Counted from the first letter of the stretch, positions 1 through 6,594 are shown. The stretch is DNA of 6,862 nucleotides from Actinomycetes bacterium (GCA_021819025.1 JAKASN010000103.1:1-6862); one strand, 5' to 3'. Numbers and translations: made by a program. The notes: generated by a model not told the origin, from the sequence alone.

Positions 1-1351
1 CCACAAGCATTGCGATTACCGCGCCAGAGAATGCGACGCGACGTCGGCGCCCAAGGCGGCGGCGGAGTGTCCCCACTCCGTTCACGAGGCGCTGCATCGG
101 ATCATACTCCAGATCCGCAGCCAACCAATCTGAACGGGACCCTCGAGATTCTTGCCAACCGAGCAGCTCAGCAAAGCCTCCCCCGGCGTGCTCGGGAGGA
201 GCAATGCCCGAAAGCAGCAATCGCGTTGAGCCCACCAGGGCGGGAATCGCTTCGATGATCACAAAGATCCCGATCCCGGCCAGCATGTAGATGCTTAAGA
301 CGTAAAAAGGCAACATTCGGCCGTTGTAAACTGCCTTGAGCGGGAAGAATACAAATGCCAGCGCCGACGATATTGCTACCACGCCAAAGAGCGATCCAAA
401 CTCGATCCGCATTATCAGCGAAGCCAAAAATCCGATCACCGCGAGGATGAGGTAGATCCGCAAGCTCGACGGGGCGAGGCTGTCAACGTAGGTCGAGATT
501 CGCGACCACCCCATCGACGTCGAATAAGAGTAGGTGGCTATCAGGGGGAGCTCCCAAAGAGCACTGAGTAGCACCATCACGGCTACCGCGATACCCGAGC
601 CAATGGCGATGGAGCGATTTCGTCTCGTGAGTACCAAATAGGCCAGGACTGCCACGGCGAAGGCCGCAGGGAGAATATGGGCGAGGAGGGTGGCGGCGAG
701 GAGGATTCCCGCGCCAACACGACGTTTCAACTTGGTGGGGTCCACCAAGAGCACCCCGAGAGCGAAAAATGCCAGCGCTAGGGAGATCGAAAACGAAAAC
801 TCCCCCGCCAGGGTAGAGGCGATGTTGCCGCCGTCGATTGTGAAGGTGCGATCGAACAAGTAAGCCAACGACATAACTGCCGCAACTGCGCTGAGCAGAT
901 AACCGAGCTTGAGCGAACGCGCGAAGTAGTAAATCGCAAAAGGCAAGGCGAAGGAACCAACCACGGTGGTCAACTTAAAGGCCACACCATAGGGAACAAA
1001 CAGGCCAATGAGCGCGGTGATCATCCCCGGAAGTGGGAAATAAAACACATAGAGGGGATAACCGTCATACCAGCTAGAACTCCAGCCGGTTAAGCGGAAG
1101 TGGTTGAGAATATTGTGGATGTAAAAATAGGCAACCGAAAAGTGTGCCCCGGTGTCGCCACCTGCGGTAGTGGTGTTAGAAAAAATCAAGCTTGGGTGGA
1201 ACTGCCAAAGGAGAAAGACCGCCGTGGCAACCACCACCGCATATGCAATGATCCGATCGGCCTCCCAGGTGCGGTGCCAACGAGAGTTAACCTCGGGAAC
1301 ATCCTTCTCGTTGTCGTCCGGCGACGACTCTAGCTCAAGATCCACGCGCAT
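1..1351 (-). CDS. PTPS-related polytopic membrane protein (GT-C-like), N-terminal part, runs off the left edge
   Basis: The reading frame is open from an ATG at 1351 to the window edge: 450 codons, no stop, 3' end missing. An N-terminal hydrophilic tail (about 33 residues) precedes a first membrane helix (about 34-51), then an outer loop with GGDTGAH at 64-70, the stretch FRLTGWSSSWYDGYPLY at 85-101 and PYGVAFKL at 120-127. At least seven further hydrophobic segments follow, with AHILP at 224-228 and YNGRMLPFY at 342-350. This pattern matches actinobacterial proteins annotated as 6-pyruvoyl-tetrahydropterin-synthase-related integral membrane proteins. Despite that name they are not pterin enzymes and resemble GT-C glycosyltransferases, where an acidic residue in the first outer loop (here D66) is often functional. 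Substrate unknown. After residue 375 a charged, arginine-rich stretch leads to a further hydrophobic segment at the edge. An in-frame ATG at 1399 has GAGGAG just before it but very close; 1351 is preferred because the protein reads better from there, though the start is unsettled. Confidence 0.75.
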   Translation of the reverse strand, partial: MRVDLELESSPDDNEKDVPEVNSRWHRTWEADRIIAYAVVVATAVFLLWQFHPSLIFSNTTTAGGDTGAHFSVAYFYIHNILNHFRLTGWSSSWYDGYPLYVFYFPLPGMITALIGLFVPYGVAFKLTTVVGSFALPFAIYYFARSLKLGYLLSAVAAVMSLAYLFDRTFTIDGGNIASTLAGEFSFSISLALAFFALGVLLVDPTKLKRRVGAGILLAATLLAHILPAAFAVAVLAYLVLTRRNRSIAIGSGIAVAVMVLLSALWELPLIATYSYSTSMGWSRISTYVDSLAPSSLRIYLILAVIGFLASLIMRIEFGSLFGVVAISSALAFVFFPLKAVYNGRMLPFYVLSIYMLAGIGIFVIIEAIPALVGSTRLLLSGIAPPEHAGGGFAELLGWQESRGSRSDWLAADLEYDPMQRLVNGVGTLRRRLGRRRRVAFSGAVIAMLV

Positions 1352-1553
1352 AACTCTGGATACAGTTCTACCCGATGCGAAGCATTGCTTGGGTGTCATC
1401 TCTCCTCAAGCTGGGAGAATGGACCTAAATTTCCCGCCCATAGATATTTCGAGCAGATGTTCTGGGAAAGGTGTACCTCGCGAAATCAAGTCGAAAAGAT
1501 ATCCGATCTGCTCTGAGGGACGCTGAGGCAAAGAGCTCCAAGCGACGTGGTAA

Positions 1554-1739
1554 TTAGCGTCGCATCGCCGAAGCGAGAGAGAGCACGTCGGCTACCTCAA
1601 CGGAATCTCCATCCGCTTTCCACCAGCGCGACTCGCAATACGAACACGACTTCAGCGATACCTTGTGGGTACCAATGTTCAACGAGATCTCTACGGTGGT
1701 ACCTTGGTTACAGTTTGGGCAGTTCACAGGATTGTCCAT
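1554..1739 (-). CDS. Small zinc-ribbon protein, 61 residues
   Basis: This short protein has two cysteine pairs, CPNC at 7-10 and CSYC at 32-35, separated by a stretch with beta-strand character (TTVEISLNI...HKVSLKS), which is a zinc-ribbon layout. The second knuckle is followed by ESRWWKADGD and a helical tail (VADVLSLASAMRR). I recall similar small CxxC...CxxC-RWW proteins in actinobacterial genomes but no assigned function; a role in RNA, DNA or protein binding would be guesswork. It lies upstream of the PTPS-related gene on the same strand with a 202-bp gap, so co-transcription is possible but not shown. No clear Shine-Dalgarno precedes the ATG. A GATAAT-like hexamer on the minus strand at 1846-1851 could be its -10, with a leader of about 100 nt, but no good -35 accompanies it. 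The conserved cysteine spacing makes this a real gene rather than a chance ORF. Confidence 0.75.
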   Translation of the reverse strand: MDNPVNCPNCNQGTTVEISLNIGTHKVSLKSCSYCESRWWKADGDSVEVADVLSLASAMRR

Positions 1740-1743
1740 TCAT

Positions 1744-1776
1744 TGTCACGGGCTTAGCGGCGGCGATGCTGTGACA
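1744..1776 (-). other. Inverted repeat just upstream of the zinc-ribbon start
   Basis: TGTCAC at 1744-1749 and GTGACA at 1771-1776 are exact inverted repeats with 21 nt between them. A second short one, CAGGT at 1775-1779 with ACCTG at 1789-1793, adjoins it. In a minus-strand transcript the first stem would end 4 nt before the ATG at 1739, so it could affect translation initiation. Stems of 5-6 bp are short and may be chance. Confidence 0.3.
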
Positions 1777-1942
1777 GGTTGCGCAATCACCTGATTTAAG
1801 GTTTCGGACCATCTGCCAAAATGCTGAAGTAACTACATACCTGTAATTATCCCAGCTAAACTCAGGCAACCCTTACGCGGTACCCAGGAACCACGCCAAG
1901 CTCGATAGCAACCCCCCGAGGCGCCTTGGCTAATGGCGCGCG

Positions 1943-2728
1943 TCAGTGGTGATATAACGCCGCAAAGGTGATGAAATTGAAGGTGGCATGGGTGATCATT
2001 CCCGGACCGAGCCGGTTGAACTTTATTCGCAAGGTGGCGAGCACGATTCCCACCGCAGTCAACCCAAGAAGTTGCAGCGGCTCGACATGAGCAATACCGA
2101 AGGCAACTGCGCTGATCAGCACCGAGAGAAAGTTTCCGGTCCGCCGTGACAGACCTGAAAGCTTTACAGAGATGCTCTGCAGCAAAAGGCCACGGAAAAA
2201 AATCTCCTCAACAATAGGTGCCCCAATGACGATCACCACGCCGACCAAAAGCATGCTAGTGGACCCATGACCTGCGCTTGTGATATAGTTGGCCGGTCCA
2301 GATAGCTTCGTCTGCAGATTCGGAATTAAAGGTTCCAAGGGCAAATAGATGGCCGGGAGTATGAAGAACTGCAGAATCAATCCCGCCACGACCCCGAGGG
2401 GTACATCGACGAGCGGACGAATCGAAATGCAATAGTCACGGCGCATTGAATGGGTCCCACGAGTGCGCGAGACGATCACTGCAGCGCCAAGGAAGCCTAT
2501 CCAAGTCCCAATGGAACTCGAAACCAGATCGCCAACGGTAAGGGATCCTGTATGGACTACCTCGCCACTTAAGGCGATCCAAGCAAGCAACAAGACCGTG
2601 GAAGCCACATATGCTACCACAATTGCCCCAAGCGCTCCCCAAATCGCGGAGAACTCCGGGGCATATCCTAAGCTTGGCTCTCTATCGCTCTGCATCCAAC
2701 CCGCCTTCTTGGTTTGGGGCCACGGCAT
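1943..2728 (-). CDS. CPBP family intramembrane glutamic/metalloprotease (CAAX protease/Abi type)
   Basis: The protein has 261 residues from the ATG at 2728 and several hydrophobic helices. All three signature motifs of the CPBP (Abi, CAAX prenyl protease 2) family are present: EEIFFRG with E174, E175 and R179; FGIAH with F210 and H214; and HATFN with H247 and N251. These form the intramembrane active site in the Rce1-type family, so the protein should be an active membrane protease. Bacterial members have varied roles (bacteriocin immunity, processing of membrane peptides), and the substrate cannot be told from sequence. The frame stays open upstream to a GTG at 2797 (284 residues), but that start has no Shine-Dalgarno and the extension uses AGG codons rarely seen in the neighbours. 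Another ATG at 2695 has an AAGG/GCGGG purine run before it and is a fair alternative. The gene is divergent from ftsH. Family is near certain, start uncertain. Confidence 0.93.
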   Translation of the reverse strand: MPWPQTKKAGWMQSDREPSLGYAPEFSAIWGALGAIVVAYVASTVLLLAWIALSGEVVHTGSLTVGDLVSSSIGTWIGFLGAAVIVSRTRGTHSMRRDYCISIRPLVDVPLGVVAGLILQFFILPAIYLPLEPLIPNLQTKLSGPANYITSAGHGSTSMLLVGVVIVIGAPIVEEIFFRGLLLQSISVKLSGLSRRTGNFLSVLISAVAFGIAHVEPLQLLGLTAVGIVLATLRIKFNRLGPGMITHATFNFITFAALYHH

Positions 2729-2861
2729 AACACCAGCCCGCAAGAGCCGATCGCTCAATCCCAACCTCTCGAGCCTAGGCAACGTTCGCGACAGCACGAT
2801 TGCCCAGTGCCGAATTCCCCCTTTTGAAATCTGCTCTAGCCAGTAATCTCAAGACCGCGCC

Positions 2862-2867
2862 TAGATT
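2862..2867 (+). promoter_or_regulatory. Candidate -10 element of a leaderless ftsH promoter
   Basis: TAGATT fits the TAnnnT consensus of actinobacterial -10 elements and lies exactly 7 nt before the ATG at 2875, so transcription could start at the initiator codon itself. There is no properly spaced Shine-Dalgarno; AAAAGG stands only 1 nt from the ATG. No convincing -35 is seen. TTGAAA at 2824-2829 is too far from this hexamer, and is 14 bp from an alternative TAATCT at 2844-2849. Confidence 0.5.
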
Positions 2868-2874
2868 AAAAGGT

Positions 2875-4905
2875 ATGAGCAGACAAATGCCGGATATGCG
2901 CCCACAGGGGCAGAACCCGCTGAAGCGGGGCCCAAACGGACAGGAACAGACGTGGCGCTGGGTAGTAGGCGTGACAGTCGCGGTTCTCTTCATCGTATTC
3001 CTTTCGCTAAATTTCTTCAAAGCGACGCCAACGACACAGCTTTCCTACTCCACCTTTTTACAGGACGCCTCGAGCAAGCAAGTGCAAGCTGCCGTGATCG
3101 ACAATACGACCGGCAAGATCACCGGACAATTCAAGGACGGCACCACATTTTACGTCAACGGTCCTTCTCCATCGATTCCCAACGACATCTCTTCGCTGCG
3201 CAGTGACGGAGTCTCGGTCGAGTTCGCCTCCTCTCAAAGTAGCCTCTTCGCGACGTTGATCACTTGGCTCGGTCCGCTGGTACTACTCCTGGCCTTCTTC
3301 ATCTATATCAACCGTCGTGCCCAGGGCCAAATGAGCGGCATCATGTCTATTGGGCGTTCGCGCGCCAAGGTCTATACCGCCGAGCGTCCCAAAACCACCT
3401 TTGACGACGTGGCGGGATATACAGGTGTCAAGCAAGAGATCGCCGAGGTAGTGGACTTCTTGAAGAATCCGAACCGCTTCAAGGACGTCGGGGCGAGGAT
3501 TCCCAAGGGCATCCTCCTTGTCGGCCCACCAGGAACCGGCAAGACCCTTCTCGCCCGCGCAGTGGCAGGTGAGGCTGGGGTGCCATTTCTCTCGGTTACC
3601 GGATCTGACTTCATGGAGATGTTCGTCGGCGTAGGTGCCTCGCGAGTGCGAGACCTCTTCCAGACCGCCCGCAAACAGGCTCCTGCGATCATTTTCGTCG
3701 ATGAGATCGACTCCATCGGTAGAAAGCGCGGAGCCGGCCTCGGCGGTGGCCACGATGAGCGCGAACAAACCTTGAACCAAATGCTCTCGGAGATGGATGG
3801 CTTTGAAACCACCGAGGGCATCGTAATGATGGCTGCCACCAACCGGCCCGATATCCTCGACTCTGCGCTTCTCCGGCCCGGTCGCTTCGACCGCCAGATC
3901 GTGGTTCCCCTCCCCGACCTCGATGAGCGGCTCCCGATTTTACGCGTTCACTGCAAGGGGAAACGAATGGGCGACGACGTCAACTTGGAGATTGTCGCTC
4001 GTGGAACCCCCGGCATGAGTGGAGCCGACTTGGCCAACCTCGTCAACGAAGCAGCCTTGCACGCAGTGAGACGAGGCTCCAATCAGATTCAAATGGAAGA
4101 CTTCGAAGCTGCTCGCGACAGAGTATTGATGGGGCAACGTCGCGATTCGGTGGTTCTTTCCGACTCCGAAAAGGAGCGAGTCGCGTTCCACGAAGGTGGA
4201 CATGCAGTACTCGCCTACTTGCTACCGCATGCTGATCCGGTCCACAAAGTTACCATTCTCCCTACCGGCATGGCACTCGGCGTGACCCAGCAACTTCCCC
4301 TAGAAGAACAGCACATCAATTCGAAGGAGTACGTCGAAGACTCGCTGGCGGTGAGGATGGGTGGCCGGGTAGCCGAATTGATCATTTACGGCGATCTCTC
4401 GACCGGCGCAAGCAATGACCTGGTGAGAAATACCGAGCTAGCCCGCAAGATGGTTCGCGAATGGGGTATGAGTGACCAGATAGGACCCATGGCCTGGGGT
4501 AGCCAGGACATGGTATTCCTCGGAGAAGACCTCATGCACACCAGAGATTACTCAGAGCAGACGTCCAGGATCATTGACGAGGAGGTCGAAAAGATTCTAC
4601 GCGAGCAAGAGGAACGAGCCATGACGTTGCTTAGCAAGCATCGCCATGGCCTTGAGCTTCTTGCTAAGGCGCTTCTCGAGAAAGAGACTGTGGACGGCAA
4701 AGAGGTAGCCCGACTCGTGGACGAAGCTAATGGCGGACCTGTGCACGCGCCTGAAGCTGGAAAATTTGTCCCTCGGATCACCTATAAGGTCGCCGAAGCC
4801 ACCCCCGCCAAACGCAATGGGGACACTGCAAAGCCCCCGACGCCCGAAGATAACACCGAGATCATTCCTGAGCCGAGTGCCCGGGCCACGGGCTCGGAGG
4901 GCTAG
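2875..4905 (+). CDS. ftsH: ATP-dependent zinc metalloprotease FtsH
   Basis: FtsH is the membrane-anchored AAA+ protease that extracts and degrades misassembled membrane proteins and selected cytosolic regulators as a hexamer. From the ATG at 2875 the protein has 676 residues. Membrane helices at about 22-44 and 125-145 flank the extracytoplasmic FtsH_ext domain. The AAA+ module shows Walker A GPPGTGKT at 217-224, pore loop MFVGVG, Walker B IIFVDE at 272-277, and an arginine-finger region in [20 protein letters not shown]. The peptidase domain has the zinc motif HEGGH at 439-443 and the third ligand D515 in TGASND. A proline-rich, charged tail of about 45 residues ends the protein, as in many actinobacterial FtsH. 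All catalytic residues are intact. The open frame reaches upstream to a TTG at 2800, but that 25-residue extension lacks FtsH likeness; 2875 is the first ATG and has a -10 hexamer 7 nt upstream. It is divergent from the CPBP protease gene. Identity is secure. Confidence 0.98.
   Translation: MSRQMPDMRPQGQNPLKRGPNGQEQTWRWVVGVTVAVLFIVFLSLNFFKATPTTQLSYSTFLQDASSKQVQAAVIDNTTGKITGQFKDGTTFYVNGPSPSIPNDISSLRSDGVSVEFASSQSSLFATLITWLGPLVLLLAFFIYINRRAQGQMSGIMSIGRSRAKVYTAERPKTTFDDVAGYTGVKQEIAEVVDFLKNPNRFKDVGARIPKGILLVGPPGTGKTLLARAVAGEAGVPFLSVTGSDFMEMFVGVGASRVRDLFQTARKQAPAIIFVDEIDSIGRKRGAGLGGGHDEREQTLNQMLSEMDGFETTEGIVMMAATNRPDILDSALLRPGRFDRQIVVPLPDLDERLPILRVHCKGKRMGDDVNLEIVARGTPGMSGADLANLVNEAALHAVRRGSNQIQMEDFEAARDRVLMGQRRDSVVLSDSEKERVAFHEGGHAVLAYLLPHADPVHKVTILPTGMALGVTQQLPLEEQHINSKEYVEDSLAVRMGGRVAELIIYGDLSTGASNDLVRNTELARKMVREWGMSDQIGPMAWGSQDMVFLGEDLMHTRDYSEQTSRIIDEEVEKILREQEERAMTLLSKHRHGLELLAKALLEKETVDGKEVARLVDEANGGPVHAPEAGKFVPRITYKVAEATPAKRNGDTAKPPTPEDNTEIIPEPSARATGSEG
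4873..4897 (+). other. GC-rich hairpin at the end of ftsH
   Basis: CCGA (4873-4876) pairs with TCGG (4894-4897) and GCCC (4879-4882) with GGGC (4890-4893), leaving a 2-nt bulge and a 7-nt loop, just before the ftsH stop at 4903-4905. No T-tract follows, so it is not a classical intrinsic terminator. It could stabilise the 3' end or act as a U-less terminator, or simply reflect GC-rich coding sequence. Confidence 0.3.
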
Positions 4906-4964
4906 GGCAACCAGCCTGCATCGGATCACTAGCATCTCGGAACGTAAGTCCCAACTAAGACATA

Positions 4965-4978
4965 CGAACGTCTGTTCG
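4965..4978 (+). promoter_or_regulatory. LexA (SOS) operator
   Basis: CGAAC-GTCT-GTTCG is a perfect 5+5 palindrome with a 4-nt spacer, matching the known LexA box of Gram-positive bacteria and actinobacteria (CGAACNNNNGTTCG, Cheo box). The flanking base on the right (A at 4979) fits the longer mycobacterial form TCGAAC-N4-GTTCGA; the left flank is A rather than T. It sits in the ftsH-downstream gap, centred about 42 bp before the ATG at 5014 and overlapping the expected -35 region of that gene's promoter. Bound LexA would therefore block transcription until DNA damage. Confidence 0.88.
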
Positions 4979-5000
4979 AGCGAGTGTCACACCCTGGGTG

Positions 5001-5006
5001 CATAAT
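5001..5006 (+). promoter_or_regulatory. Candidate -10 element of the SOS-controlled small gene
   Basis: CATAAT is one base from TATAAT and ends 7 nt before the ATG at 5014, the spacing expected for a leaderless mRNA. No Shine-Dalgarno is present between it and the ATG. TTCGAG at 4975-4980, inside the LexA box, is the nearest -35-like hexamer (20-bp spacer, longer than ideal). Confidence 0.6.
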
Positions 5007-5013
5007 TGTCTTC

Positions 5014-5208
5014 ATGAAAGATCAGATTGCACTCTTGGATCAAGACGAGGAAATCCCCTACAACGAGAGCTGGAAGCTCGACGACCGAACCCGTCGCATC
5101 GGCCTCAAGCAGGTCGCTATCGCCCGCCAGCTTTTGCTTGCGAATCCCACCTCGGCGCCATCCCGTCGTACTCAAAGTGGTCTGCGCCCGATTTCGCGCC
5201 ACCACTAG
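5014..5208 (+). CDS. Small LexA-controlled protein of unknown function, 64 residues
   Basis: I do not recognise a named family. The start at the ATG of 5014 is chosen because a CATAAT hexamer lies 7 nt upstream and a LexA box precedes it; a GTG at 4984 in the same frame would start upstream of the -10 and is unlikely. Residues 1-10 (MKDQIALLDQ) contain QIALL at 4-8, close to the QL(S/D)LF-type peptide by which bacterial proteins bind the DNA polymerase sliding clamp. An acidic stretch and WKLDDRTRRIG (20-30) follow, then a predicted amphipathic helix (about 26-43), then a basic, Ser/Pro/Arg-rich tail ending in HH. No membrane segment or signal peptide is seen. The context suggests a DNA-damage-response function, perhaps at the replication fork, but that is inference. 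The ChbG-like gene starts 87 bp downstream on the same strand. Confidence 0.65.
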   Translation: MKDQIALLDQDEEIPYNESWKLDDRTRRIGLKQVAIARQLLLANPTSAPSRRTQSGLRPISRHH

Positions 5209-5281
5209 TTAGCCCCTTGCACCTTGGCAATTCGTCAACCATTGGCCGACTAGCGTTATGGCTTGTCGACCACTTTGGCAC

Positions 5282-5290
5282 GGAAAGAAG
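5282..5290 (+). promoter_or_regulatory. Purine-rich ribosome-binding site of the ChbG-like gene
   Basis: GGAAAGAAG lies 5 nt before the ATG at 5296 and decides that start over the upstream in-frame TTG at 5263, which has no such sequence before it. The match to the anti-Shine-Dalgarno is only partial. Confidence 0.55.
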
Positions 5291-5295
5291 ATGCA

Positions 5296-6171
5296 ATGGA
5301 TACCGGTGAGCTTCTCCACAGGCTTGGCCATCGCGAAGACACCAAGTTGTGCATCATCTCCTGCGACAATTTAGGCTTCTCCCATTCCTTCAACGTCGGT
5401 ATCCTTGAAGCACTGCGCTCAGGCATCGCGACCACCGCTCGTCTCATCCTCAATGCCCCATGGACGCGAGAAGTGATTTCCCTCTACCACGGTGAGGACC
5501 TCGGGGTGGCATTACTGTTTACCTCCGACCATGAGATCTTCCGCATGGCGCCACTCACGCAGTCGCCAACTCTCGTCGACGGCACTGGCGAACTCCCCGT
5601 TAGTTTGGAGGAGTTCTGGGAACACGGAGACACTGCGGAAGTCAAGCGTGAGTGCCGAGCTCAGATAGAACGCGCCATCTACTATGGCTTTCAACCCAGC
5701 CATATCGCATCAGAATCCCAGGCCCTCACGCTACGACCCGAGTTTTTCGACGTCCTCCTTGACGTGGCCGAAGAGTTCTCTCTTCCGCTGCGGATTCCCG
5801 CCGGTGACGATCCAAGCCACAGCGCCTTCCCAGCCAGAGAAATCGCCGCTAGCGCAGGAGTCATCTCACCGACCATGCAAGATTGCACCTTTGACTGCGG
5901 TCCAAACTCCCAAACGTGCACCGAGTCTTCCCTCGAAAACGCCGTATCAACGCTCAAGGCAGGGGTCACCGAGATCTCTTTCCGTCCGGCCATCGCCTCG
6001 ACGGAACTAAAGGCCCTAATGGGCCAAGATTGGATGCGATATTCCCAAGCGCACCTCATGCTGACTTCGCAGCGGGCGACCGAGATCTTTAGGGACAATG
6101 ATGTTATTCGCCTCGGTTACCGGGAGCTTAAAAAAGTACAATCCGAAATCGCCTCTAGCACCGAAGACTAA
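5296..6171 (+). CDS. ChbG/YdjC-family deacetylase-like protein lacking metal ligands (probable pseudoenzyme)
   Basis: The 291-residue protein follows the ChbG/HpnK (YdjC) carbohydrate deacetylase pattern: a first strand ending ISCDNLGFSHSFNVGILEAL (21-40), TTARLIL (46-52), LGVALLFTSDHE (69-80), WEHGD and RAQIERAIYYGFQPSH (121-136), LRPEFFDVLLDVA (146-158), GVTEISFRPA (223-232) and GYRELKK near the end. Active members hydrolyse N-acetyl groups with a divalent metal bound by Asp and two His. Here the canonical positions are changed: the second Asp of the ADD(F/L)G motif is N25, the His of GxHL is A72, the HxDSHxG motif reads H136-I-A138-S-E140, and the late His-Pro motif is R230-Pro. Only D24 and H136 remain. 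Deacetylase activity is therefore unlikely although the scaffold is well kept. Three clustered cysteines (C197, C201, C208) lie in a variable region. No signal peptide, so cytosolic. The family call is confident; loss of function is inferred from motif comparison. It may be co-transcribed with the LexA-controlled gene upstream. Confidence 0.8.
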   Translation: MDTGELLHRLGHREDTKLCIISCDNLGFSHSFNVGILEALRSGIATTARLILNAPWTREVISLYHGEDLGVALLFTSDHEIFRMAPLTQSPTLVDGTGELPVSLEEFWEHGDTAEVKRECRAQIERAIYYGFQPSHIASESQALTLRPEFFDVLLDVAEEFSLPLRIPAGDDPSHSAFPAREIAASAGVISPTMQDCTFDCGPNSQTCTESSLENAVSTLKAGVTEISFRPAIASTELKALMGQDWMRYSQAHLMLTSQRATEIFRDNDVIRLGYRELKKVQSEIASSTED

Positions 6172-6280
6172 ATATACCCGATCCAAACTGGTCAAGCCTT
6201 GCCAAGAATAGGTGAAACTCTTCCGTGGCAGCAGCTAGACTCAGAACGGAGCGGAGCGAGATACTTCTACTCCATAAAGG

Positions 6281-6481
6281 ATGGTCAAGTTGCTAGCCGA
6301 TATCCTAGGTCAAGATGCGTTAATCCTCGTTTTGGTGATCGTCGTGGTTTTCGGGGCCTCAAGGCTCCCAAAGATGGCGCGTTCATTAGGCCAGGCCAAG
6401 GGAGAGTTTGAAAAAGGGCTCAGGGAAAACGCAGTTCAAAATGAGACTCCCAGCGAGCCCAAGGATCAGCCCCAGTCGTAA
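6281..6481 (+). CDS. tatA: Sec-independent translocase subunit TatA/TatE
   Basis: TatA forms the membrane-permeabilising component of the Tat pathway, which exports folded proteins with twin-arginine signals. The 66-residue protein has the standard layout: a short N-terminus, one membrane helix (about 12-24, ALILVLVIVVVF), the FG hinge at 24-25, SRLPKMARSLGQAKGEFEKGL forming the amphipathic helix (27-47), and a polar tail. Length and motifs are normal for TatA/E rather than TatB, which is longer. No tatC or tatB is seen in the window, so it is an orphan here. The ATG at 6281 follows AAAGG directly with no spacer, so initiation is not by a usual Shine-Dalgarno; a TTG at 6290 (9 nt from AAAGG) is a less likely alternative. 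The preceding 109-bp gap after the ChbG-like gene holds no clear promoter or terminator. Confidence 0.92.
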   Translation: MVKLLADILGQDALILVLVIVVVFGASRLPKMARSLGQAKGEFEKGLRENAVQNETPSEPKDQPQS

Positions 6482-6563
6482 TCGCCTGCGCGCTGACAAA
6501 GTTCGCCTCACGCAATCGTAGGCTCTCGCCATGCGATGCTTGAAGAGATTCGTACCGATTTCG

Positions 6564-6594
6564 CCAGGTTATCAACCTAGGAAGCTCCCGCTTC
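6564..6594. terminator. Two adjacent hairpins between convergent genes (possible terminator)
   Basis: AGGTT (6566-6570) pairs with AACCT (6574-6578) around a 3-nt loop, extendable by CC/GG with a bulged A. Next to it GAAGC (6581-6585) pairs with GCTTC (6590-6594) around TCCC. They lie in the 177-bp gap between tatA and the SCP2-like gene, where a bidirectional terminator would be expected. Neither is followed by a T-tract on either strand, so the call is weak. The rest of the gap shows no gene. Confidence 0.25.

Noticed and set aside
10..258. Plus-strand ORF of 82 codons with an arginine- and proline-rich product
   Set aside because: It lies opposite the PTPS-related gene, whose frame has consistent membrane-protein signatures; the product has no recognisable domain.
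1100..1526. Two overlapping plus-strand ORFs (77 and 124 codons)
   Set aside because: Mostly antisense to the start of the PTPS-related gene; compositions are irregular and no ribosome-binding site or family likeness is seen.
1667..1885. Three GGTACC hexamers within about 220 bp
   Set aside because: Two fall in the coding region of the zinc-ribbon gene; a palindromic hexamer repeated at irregular spacing is not enough to claim a binding-site array.
2463..2846. Plus-strand ORF of 127 codons opposite the CPBP gene
   Set aside because: It is the shadow of a gene with three intact catalytic motifs.
3283..3842. Minus-strand ORFs of 165 and 156 codons inside ftsH
   Set aside because: Antisense to the highly conserved AAA+ module; long because of codon bias in ftsH.
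4984..5013. Upstream in-frame GTG as an alternative start of the small SOS gene
   Set aside because: It would place the -10 hexamer inside the coding region and has no ribosome-binding site.
5691..6098. Minus-strand ORF of 135 codons opposite the ChbG-like gene
   Set aside because: The plus-strand frame has clear family likeness; the antisense product has none.
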